DNA of 64,000 nucleotides from Candidatus Saccharimonadota bacterium (lineage in GTDB: Bacteria; Patescibacteriota; Saccharimonadia; Saccharimonadales; UBA10212). The notes beneath the pieces were generated by a model. The model was not told the origin of the DNA. It searched no databases and saw only the letters and a program-made list of their open reading frames with translations. The stretch covers positions 250,846-314,845 of the forward strand of contig JACOWW010000002.1 in NCBI GenBank assembly GCA_016176605.1, in the 5' to 3' direction. Position numbers and translations under genes: made by a program. Of this stretch, positions 58,131 to 64,000 are shown piece by piece. Position 1 is the stretch's first letter; every line of letters begins with the position of its first letter.

Positions 58131-60617
58131 TTACTCGGGTGATGCGGCGTAGGTTAACTCGGGCTTTGGCGTCTTTTTGGCGCTGACGTTCACGACATCG
58201 CCTTTTTGGTAGCTCTCTTCCAGCATCCCAGCCGCAATGGCGTCTTCCAGCGTTTCTTGCAGCAGGCGCCGCATTGGACGGGCACCATTTTGGACGTCAT
58301 AACCCTGCTCCAACAAATGTTCTTTGGCGGCTTTAGTGACCTGCAAGCCAATACCCTTCTTGACTAAGCGGGCGCGCAGGTCATCAAGCTGTAAGTCTAA
58401 AATCTGCAGGGCGTCTTTTTTGGTCAGCGCCCTAAAGACAATTACTTTATCGATGCGGTTCAGCAGTTCCGGCCGCATTATTTTCTTCAAATCATCTAAC
58501 ACCTTGCTCTTGTTGACATCATGCAGGTCATTGAGGTTATTTAAATCCGAGCCGGCCGCCGAAAAGCCAAAACTGCCTTCTTTTTGCAGCTTTTCGGCAC
58601 CGATGTTACTGGTCATGATGACAATAGTATTGGTAAAGTCAATCTTGCGGCCTTTGGCATCAGATAAAACACCGTCTTCCAGTATCTGCAGCAGCATATT
58701 AAACACATCCGGATGGGCTTTTTCAATCTCGTCAAACAGCACTACGCTGTAGGGCTGGCGGCGGATTTTATCGGTCAGTTGGCCGCCGTCATCATAACCG
58801 ACATAGCCGGCCGGCGCGCCGACTAAGCGGGCCACGGTGTGATGTTCGCCAAATTCGGACATATCAATTTTTACTAGCGCTTCCTGGCTGCCAAAAAATT
58901 CGCGGGCCAAAACTCTGGCTAGCTCCGTTTTGCCGACACCGGTTGGGCCCAAGAAGAAGAACGATCCGATAGGCCGTTTCTCGCTGGAGATGCCGGAGCG
59001 GCTGCGCCGCACGGCGCGGGCCACAGTTTCCACGGCCTCATCTTGGCCAATAACGTATTTGCTGAGATTCTTTTCTAAATTAACCAGGTACTTGGCCTCG
59101 GAACGGATAACTTTCGTTACCGGCACGCCGGTCATACGGGCGACTGTCTCGGCAACATCGTCACTGGTGAGAGTTATTGGCTTGCCGGTTTTATGGGTCG
59201 TTTCTAGTTCTTTGATATTGTCATTGATCTGGCTGGCTTTTTGCTTCTCGCGAGCGGCTTTTTCGTAATCTTCGCTGTCAACAGCGTCATCAATGCGGGT
59301 ATTGACAAGCTTTAATTCTTTCTGCAGCTGGCGCAGCTGCGGCGGTGTTTTACCCTTGTTGACGCGCAAGTAGGCGGAGGTTTCGTCCAGCAGGTCGATG
59401 GCTTTATCGGGCATATAACGGTCATTGATATAGCGGCGGGCAAAGCCCACAGTGTCGGCCAGTACTTCGTCGTTGACTTTGACGCCGTGGAATTCTTCGT
59501 AGTACTTACGCAGACCTTTCAAAATAGCCAGCGTTTCAGCCGAAGTTGCTTCTGGCACTTTCACCGGCTGCAAACGGCGCTCCAGCGCGGCGTCTTTTTC
59601 GATATAGCGGGTGTATTCGTCAGTCGTCGTAGCGCCGACCATATGGATTTTACCGCGCGCCAGGCTGGGTTTTAAAATATTGCCGGCATCCATACTGCCC
59701 TCGGCCGCGCCGGCACCGACAATCAGGTGCAGCTCATCAATAAAGATGATGGTGCTTTTATCGCCTTCCAGTTCGGCAATAACCTTTTTTAGCCGGTCTT
59801 CAAACTCGCCGCGGTATTTGGTACCGGCGATCATGCCAGCCAGGTCCAAAGTGATGATGCGCTTATCCAGCAAACTATCGGGTACTTCTTCGTTGACAAT
59901 GCGCTGAGCGATACCTTCGACAATAGCCGTTTTACCAACGCCCGGCTCGCCAATTAGCACTGGATTATTTTTGGTACGCCGGTTTAAGATAGTGATGACG
60001 CGTTTGATCTGGGCTTCGCGGCCGACCACCGGATCCAGCTTGCCTTGACGGGCCAGCTCGGTCATATTGGTGCCAAAAAATTCCAACGTTGACTTTTTGC
60101 CATTCCTGCCACGGCGGCGGCTGGTACCAATGGCGCGGTCCTCTTCCTCGAATTGCTGCCGGTTTAAAAACTGTTCAACTTCGGCGCTTAGTCGGTCAAC
60201 ATCAACGCTCATATCGCGCAGCAGCGTGGTAGCGCGGGCGTTCTTTTGGCCCAAAATACTGTACAGGATATGCTCTGTGCCGCAGTAATCTTGGTTAAAG
60301 TCCTGGGCGATTTCCCAAGCCATTTTAAGGGTCAGTTTGGCCGTTTCGGATAGTCCCTTGCCGCCCATACTGATAACTAAAGTCTTAGGCGTCAGGTTCA
60401 AGGCCAGGCGGGCTCTGTCCAGTGTTATTCCCGCGCCTTCTAAAATCTTCGAACCCATTGAACCTTCTTGGGCCAAAACTCCCAACATCAAGTGCTCGGT
60501 GCCAATGTAGGCGCTGCCAGAAGCTCGGGCGATAGCGTCGGCGTGCTTTAAACTATGCAGCGCATTGCTAGTTAATCTACTCAAAAAATCTTGAAAGTCT
60601 GGCGAATTTGGAATCAT
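58131..60617 (-). CDS. clpC: ATP-dependent Clp protease ATP-binding subunit ClpC
   Basis: This 828-residue AAA+ unfoldase feeds ClpP. It has an N-domain with two repeats (~1-150), first Walker A GEPGVGKT, a short M-domain with UVR-like [10 protein letters not shown], second Walker A GPTGVGKT, and [16 protein letters not shown]-like loop (GSFGFSAAG) could contact ClpP. The short middle domain favours ClpC over ClpB. It has a CIRCE promoter, a ~150-nt leader, and the Shine-Dalgarno in a hairpin loop. Confidence 0.93.
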   Translation of the reverse strand: MIPNSPDFQDFLSRLTSNALHSLKHADAIARASGSAYIGTEHLMLGVLAQEGSMGSKILEGAGITLDRARLALNLTPKTLVISMGGKGLSETAKLTLKMAWEIAQDFNQDYCGTEHILYSILGQKNARATTLLRDMSVDVDRLSAEVEQFLNRQQFEEEDRAIGTSRRRGRNGKKSTLEFFGTNMTELARQGKLDPVVGREAQIKRVITILNRRTKNNPVLIGEPGVGKTAIVEGIAQRIVNEEVPDSLLDKRIITLDLAGMIAGTKYRGEFEDRLKKVIAELEGDKSTIIFIDELHLIVGAGAAEGSMDAGNILKPSLARGKIHMVGATTTDEYTRYIEKDAALERRLQPVKVPEATSAETLAILKGLRKYYEEFHGVKVNDEVLADTVGFARRYINDRYMPDKAIDLLDETSAYLRVNKGKTPPQLRQLQKELKLVNTRIDDAVDSEDYEKAAREKQKASQINDNIKELETTHKTGKPITLTSDDVAETVARMTGVPVTKVIRSEAKYLVNLEKNLSKYVIGQDEAVETVARAVRRSRSGISSEKRPIGSFFFLGPTGVGKTELARVLAREFFGSQEALVKIDMSEFGEHHTVARLVGAPAGYVGYDDGGQLTDKIRRQPYSVVLFDEIEKAHPDVFNMLLQILEDGVLSDAKGRKIDFTNTIVIMTSNIGAEKLQKEGSFGFSAAGSDLNNLNDLHDVNKSKVLDDLKKIMRPELLNRIDKVIVFRALTKKDALQILDLQLDDLRARLVKKGIGLQVTKAAKEHLLEQGYDVQNGARPMRRLLQETLEDAIAAGMLEESYQKGDVVNVSAKKTPKPELTYAASPE

Positions 60618-60645
60618 AAAAATTTTTAACCCCTTAAAAATTTTT
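60618..60645 (-). promoter_or_regulatory. A/U-only hairpin displaying the clpC Shine-Dalgarno (possible RNA thermometer)
   Basis: AAAAATTTTTAA and TTAAAAATTTTT form a perfect 12-bp stem with a GGGG loop, and the ATG follows at once. The GGGG is the only Shine-Dalgarno candidate. A pure A-U stem in front of a heat-shock gene would melt readily. Confidence 0.6.
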
Positions 60646-60649
60646 AGCT

Positions 60650-60760
60650 ATTAGCCTTTGACCATTAGCTCTTAGCTTATTATTTACTCTTTTTTCGAAA
60701 ATAAACTGTAAGATATTTAATTGTCGGCAGCCGGCTATCGGCTATGTGCTAACGGCTAAC
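60650..60760. repeat. Degenerate repeats in the clpC leader
   Basis: The leader has AGCTATTAGCC, GCTCTTAGCT and CGGCTATCGGCTA-type words, repeating the spacer style of the ribosomal operon. Confidence 0.55.
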
Positions 60761-60770
60761 TACTGTTATG

Positions 60771-60810
60771 ATTATAGCACAAATTAGCACTCTCGGGTCA
60801 AGAGTGCTAG
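60771..60810 (-). promoter_or_regulatory. clpC promoter with CIRCE operator
   Basis: CIRCE (60784-60810) reads TTAGCACTC-N9-GAGTGCTAG. The -35 TTGACC is in its spacer, and TATAAT (60771-60776) follows 19 nt later with the same TGC extension as at clpP. All spacings equal those at clpP. Confidence 0.88.
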
Positions 60811-60996
60811 ACTATATTATTGCTAGGCCTGTTTCCGAATCCTATCTCGCCGCTTTTTGCTGCAGTCCAACTCAGAGTACTAACAAGTACGCTTCGCTCA
60901 GGGCTTCACAAAAATCGACAAGCTAGATATCCGCAAGCCAGCCCTATCAACAACATCGCTAACACTCTTGATCCGAATCCCGAGTGCCAATTCTAG
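60811..60996. promoter_or_regulatory. Gap upstream of the clpC promoter with a degenerate inverted CIRCE
   Basis: CTAACACTC and GAGTGCCAA (60959-60990) are CIRCE-like halves separated by 14 nt and point opposite to the functional copy. AATTGGCACTCGGG on the minus strand also occurs upstream of clpP. The rest shows only a small GTACT-AACA-AGTAC hairpin. Confidence 0.4.
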
Positions 60997-61635
60997 CTAG
61001 GCCTTATTTCCATCCACAGTTCTTTTAACTATTGGGAGATGGTTGCGCAAGGCATCGCATATTCTGGCAACCCGACTTGTAGTGAGCGGACCCTCAGCTA
61101 AGACCGTATCCATTACTGGTTCGTGGGTCTGAATGTCGACAAAATACCTTTGGCTCACTCTGTCTGACTTCTCTTGCTTGGAAATTTTCCTATCCTCAAT
61201 ACTACCTTTGGGAACGATTCTAGGCATGAATACTAGGGTCATAACTTCAGGTGATCCCACCTCCGGACCATTCAATGGGCCCCAGTCATGTTTATACCGC
61301 GGATCGTGAGTAGAAAACACAAAAAAGCTTCGCTTCTCACCATTTATATCTACTTTGCCAATACCGGGATTTAACGTAACCGTTATACCACCAGCGACAT
61401 TACCCCAAGCTACGCAGGAGCCGAGAAGGATTTCGGGAGCCTTGTGCTGGAACAGCACGCGATTTCTAAAACTATTCAAGGACTCGATCATCAATTGAGT
61501 AGGATCAGGTGCTTGTTCCTCTGTAGTGGCTGTAGACCTGGTCGCCTCTTGCGACGCAGAATTATGATTACCTCCGCAGCCGGCCGCCAATAACATGCTA
61601 GCAGATGTGATAGCTAGTGCTTCTTTGGGTCTCAC
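60997..61635 (-). CDS. Putative lipoprotein
   Basis: This 212-residue protein has a signal peptide and lipobox LLAAGC (Cys ~20), then an acidic/Ser-Thr linker and a globular part (GGITVTLNPGIGKVDINGEKRSFFVFS). No family was recognised. The GTG start overlaps the nusA stop (GTGA), so it is coupled to nusA. Confidence 0.7.
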   Translation of the reverse strand: MRPKEALAITSASMLLAAGCGGNHNSASQEATRSTATTEEQAPDPTQLMIESLNSFRNRVLFQHKAPEILLGSCVAWGNVAGGITVTLNPGIGKVDINGEKRSFFVFSTHDPRYKHDWGPLNGPEVGSPEVMTLVFMPRIVPKGSIEDRKISKQEKSDRVSQRYFVDIQTHEPVMDTVLAEGPLTTSRVARICDALRNHLPIVKRTVDGNKA

Positions 61636-62864
61636 TTTTTAGACTCCGTTTCGTCAGTTCCATGCTCTTCGATGGCTTTGAGCAGACTATCTTCCAGATC
61701 GGACTTTTTCTTCAGCTTCTGCACTACTGGTTTTCCGCCAGCCGGCGGACTAACTTTTTCCCCTGCTCGTCCGGCAGGCAGGTCGGCTGCTGGTTTTTTT
61801 GTCTCTTTTTCTATCTCTACTTTGCCTTTGGCAGCCTCGACATCAAGTTCATGGCCGGTTAGTTTACCGGCCAGGCGGACATTCTGTCCGGCCTTGCCAA
61901 TGGCGATGCTCAACTGATCCTCGGGCACAATAACAGTGGCTTTGCCGCCGGTTTTAGCAATGTTAACTTTAGTAACGTTGGCCGGCTTCATAGCGTTGGC
62001 AATGTAAGTCGCGATGTCTTCATTCCAAACCACGATGTCAATCATTTCCTGGCTGCCGATTTCGTCGCGCACCGCATTGATGCGCGTACCGTGGCCGCCG
62101 ACGAAAGTGCCGACAGGATCTACGCCTTGGACATTGCTAGCCACAGCGATTTTAGAACGCACACCGGCTTCGCGGGCAATTTCCTTAATCTCGACGGCGC
62201 CTGAGCTCATTTCCGGCACTTCGCCCCGAAACAGCTGCTCGACAAACTCCTTAGCGCCGCGGCTGATAATCAGCTGGGGACCACGGAAACTCTTTTCAAC
62301 ATCCTTTAGAAAAAACTTTAGCCGCTGGCCCGGGTAGTAACGCTCCGCCTGGATTTGTTCGCTGATTGGCATAATGCCTTGGGCGCGGCCCAGTTCGACG
62401 CGCACTACACGCCCTTCTACTCGGCTGATAATGCCATTAACTAAAGTGCCGACTTTATCTTCGTATTCAGCCAGCACGATTTCACGCTCGGCCTCACGCA
62501 GGCGCTGTAAGATAACCTGTTTGGCGGTCTGGGCGGCCACTCGGCCAAAATCCTCAACTTTTTGAATCAGCTCAACCGTTTCGCCAACTTTGGCATTTTT
62601 GCGAATTACTTGGGCATCACCAAGACCTATTTGCATATGATCGTCTTCAACCTTATCCACCACTTCTTTTGTTACATAAGCCGTAACTTCGCCGGTGTTT
62701 AGGTTCATTGTTACGCGCACTTCTTGTTCGCGATCGCCGTAATCACGGCGCCAAGCGGCCGCCAAAGCTTGTTGGACGATGTCCTGCACCTGGTCTTCGG
62801 ACAGGTTTTTTTCTTCAGCAATAGTCCTAATCGCTATCGCTAGTTGTTTGAAATCCATTTCCAT
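61632..62864 (-). CDS. nusA: Transcription termination/antitermination factor NusA
   Basis: NusA N-terminal domain (~1-125), S1 (~135-200) and two KH domains (VGGHGTRINAVRDEIG; AIGKAGQNVRLAGKLTG) are clear. The ~70-residue C-terminal tail lacks the AR repeats and contains ADLPAGRAGEKVSPPAGGKP, encoded by two short palindromes. ATG 62864 replaces the track start because AAGGAG lies 7 nt upstream. Confidence 0.95.
   Translation of the reverse strand: MEMDFKQLAIAIRTIAEEKNLSEDQVQDIVQQALAAAWRRDYGDREQEVRVTMNLNTGEVTAYVTKEVVDKVEDDHMQIGLGDAQVIRKNAKVGETVELIQKVEDFGRVAAQTAKQVILQRLREAEREIVLAEYEDKVGTLVNGIISRVEGRVVRVELGRAQGIMPISEQIQAERYYPGQRLKFFLKDVEKSFRGPQLIISRGAKEFVEQLFRGEVPEMSSGAVEIKEIAREAGVRSKIAVASNVQGVDPVGTFVGGHGTRINAVRDEIGSQEMIDIVVWNEDIATYIANAMKPANVTKVNIAKTGGKATVIVPEDQLSIAIGKAGQNVRLAGKLTGHELDVEAAKGKVEIEKETKKPAADLPAGRAGEKVSPPAGGKPVVQKLKKKSDLEDSLLKAIEEHGTDETESKK
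61737..61782. repeat. Two palindromes inside the nusA tail
   Basis: CCTGC-N11-GCAGG (61762-61782, CCGGCAGGCAGG core) and TCCGCC-AGCC-GGCGGA (61736-61751) lie in the disordered tail and keep the frame. The first resembles the 22-nt palindrome at 4015. Confidence 0.6.
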
Positions 62865-62866
62865 AG

Positions 62867-62889
62867 GTTTTCTCCTTTCAGTCGAAAAC
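62867..62889 (-). promoter_or_regulatory. Shine-Dalgarno hairpin of nusA
   Basis: GTTTTC and GAAAAC form a 6-bp stem with GACTGAAAGGA in the loop, so AAAGGA is displayed. The ATG follows after CT. Confidence 0.65.
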
Positions 62890-62935
62890 AATGATCAATG
62901 CTCAATGTTCAATGCTCAATGAATGAACTAATTTA
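62890..62935. repeat. Tandem CAATGCTCAATGTT spacer
   Basis: Four near-copies of (G)ATCAATGCT/TCAATGTT lie before the nusA hairpin. The next 100 nt hold an ATCCG/CGGAT hairpin and AT-rich promoter-like DNA for the divergent genes. Confidence 0.6.
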
Positions 62936-63057
62936 CAATGTCATAAAATTTAAAAATCCGACCACGTCGGCCGGATGCTTCATTTAAAATTGTAGCATAA
63001 TCAAATTTATAATCAAGCTGGATTCTAAACACAGTGTTATATAATTCAAAATTGAAC

Positions 63058-63783
63058 ATGGCAAATATTCTTGAGTCTTATAGATACAAGGACGCAGGGC
63101 ACCCTCTACTTTATGGTGTCGCCCACTTCGCAGTAGGTCAGTTTTTAAAGTATAACTATGATCTTGAAATTTTTGGCGCCCAATACCTCACCCGCCGCGG
63201 CCCGCGAGTCTATGCAGGTACACATACCAGAGCGTTGGATCCGGGAGTTAAGGGTGTGGTGACCCAAGAGCCTATACCAACAATGGCTAAAAGTGAACTG
63301 TGGACAGAAGATCGTTACAGAAAATATGGAGTTCATGTTGGTCAAATTATATCTCTAGTCGATGCGTTCCCGGTTAGGCGTGGAGAGGTTGATCGAGACG
63401 CTATTCGCACTGGCAATGAACACTTAGAAAATGGTACTTCAATTGGTATATTCTCCCAAGGAACAAGGAGTTTGGATTTCGAAAACCTGCTTGATGGAGC
63501 TGCCATGTTCGCATGCAGCCACAGTGTTGATGTACAACCGTTGGTGATTGCCACTCATCTGGACGAAGAATCAAATAGCGAGCGCGAACTAATAAGAGTC
63601 ATTGCTTCTTCACCTATTGGCCCAGACAGAACGAAAAGAACTAAAGATGCTAGAAAATATCTAACGCAACAATTAAGCACACGATTCATCCGCGATTATC
63701 CTAGAGCGGTTGCATGGTCTGCCCATGATGCAAAATATAAAAACCAGATTAAATCGCCCGGCATAATCAAAAGATATAAGTAA
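63058..63783 (+). CDS. PlsC-type 1-acylglycerol-3-phosphate O-acyltransferase
   Basis: The HX4D motif (GTHTRALDPG, ~57) and an EGTRS-like FSQGTRS (~135, Gln for Glu) identify the family that acylates lysophosphatidate. The 241-residue protein has no strong membrane helix. ATG 63058 is preferred to GTG 63034, since TATAAT lies between them, 12 nt before the ATG. CPR usually scavenge lipids, so it may remodel host-derived lysolipids (inference). Confidence 0.8.
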   Translation: MANILESYRYKDAGHPLLYGVAHFAVGQFLKYNYDLEIFGAQYLTRRGPRVYAGTHTRALDPGVKGVVTQEPIPTMAKSELWTEDRYRKYGVHVGQIISLVDAFPVRRGEVDRDAIRTGNEHLENGTSIGIFSQGTRSLDFENLLDGAAMFACSHSVDVQPLVIATHLDEESNSERELIRVIASSPIGPDRTKRTKDARKYLTQQLSTRFIRDYPRAVAWSAHDAKYKNQIKSPGIIKRYK

Positions 63784-63836
63784 AATTTTTTAAATCTTAG
63801 CAGCCACAATTGATTCTGCTTTGCTAATATACACTC

Positions 63837-64000
63837 ATGAAGCGTAGTGAATCACTGGCAAGGCTATTTGTCCCGGGCAGCTATGTGCTGACATTGATTC
63901 AAGCTAAGGCTGACACGGGTGCTGAGGGGTTAGTGACTATTACCGGCCAAAAAATGCCGCCGCCCAGCAAACGCATTACATTGCATCAAAAAGGCCTAAA
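63837..64000 (+). CDS. Probable M1-family aminopeptidase, N-terminal fragment
   Basis: The frame from ATG 63837 is open to the window edge (54 codons): MKRSESLARLFVPGSYVLTL, then VTITGQKMPPPSKRITLHQK. This matches the start of the N-terminal beta domain of puromycin-sensitive/M1 aminopeptidases. The catalytic HExxH part lies beyond the window. Confidence 0.6.
   Translation, partial: MKRSESLARLFVPGSYVLTLIQAKADTGAEGLVTITGQKMPPPSKRITLHQKGL

Noticed and set aside
58131-60617. clpB assignment
   Set aside because: The middle domain is short with a UVR-like segment and a GF loop is present, both pointing to ClpC.

Overview
The window reads as the chromosome of a Candidate Phyla Radiation (Patescibacteria) bacterium, most likely Candidatus Saccharibacteria (TM7). 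This is inferred from gene content: one long ribosomal super-operon without uL30, no adk or map between secY and infA, Cys-less bL36, an orphan FabD-like protein, and a PBP1-type wall synthase. UGA is used as a stop (for example at nusA and rpsC), which argues against the recoded Gracilibacteria/Absconditabacteria. The taxon cannot be proved from sequence reading alone.

Layout, in the direction of transcription (minus strand, right to left). rpoB-rpoC (35.8-28.2 kb) lead into rpsL-x84-rpsG-x89-fusA, then a glycogen-debranching-like hydrolase, a GT4 glycosyltransferase, a FabD-like protein, tuf-x113-rpsJ and an M29 aminopeptidase. The S10/spc/alpha block follows: rplC-D-W-B-x97-rpsS-rplV-rpsC-rplP-rpmC-rpsQ-rplN-X-E-rpsN-H-rplF-R-rpsE-rplO-secY-infA-rpmJ-rpsM-K-D-rpoA-rplQ-rplM, the last cut by the window edge. 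Four small unknown genes (x84, x89, x97, x113) sit inside this block and overlap the next translation gene by 8 or 11 nt.

From 36 to 54 kb are housekeeping genes: clpP with a GNAT, tig, hisS, tRNA-Leu(UAG), recG with an rsmD-like remnant, a methyltransferase, tyrS, a class A PBP (plus strand), radA, and several unknowns including an RbsD/FucU-like protein and a membrane-anchored HEMLH protein. From 54 to 58 kb is an accessory, AT-richer stretch with small unknown genes, a 36-residue zinc ribbon, and a HEPN/AbiU2-like gene converging on an unknown gene. From 58 to 64 kb are clpC, a lipoprotein, nusA, a PlsC-type acyltransferase and the start of a probable M1 aminopeptidase.

The most unusual content lies between and around genes. 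(1) Most ribosomal intercistronic gaps follow one plan: stop codon, mini-hairpin, a run of degenerate 6-9 nt repeats, then a hairpin displaying the Shine-Dalgarno sequence, then the start. (2) Several dispersed hairpin families recur, one with a compensatory base change and one group sharing a CGATCG core at 3' ends. (3) clpP and clpC carry the same CIRCE-promoter module, and the clpC Shine-Dalgarno sits in the loop of an A/U-only hairpin. (4) RpoC has lost almost all zinc ligands and RpoB has no ATG/GTG/TTG at its true N-terminus. (5) Many single genes have a -10 box only 6-11 nt before the start codon, suggesting leaderless mRNAs, in contrast to the Shine-Dalgarno-led ribosomal operon.
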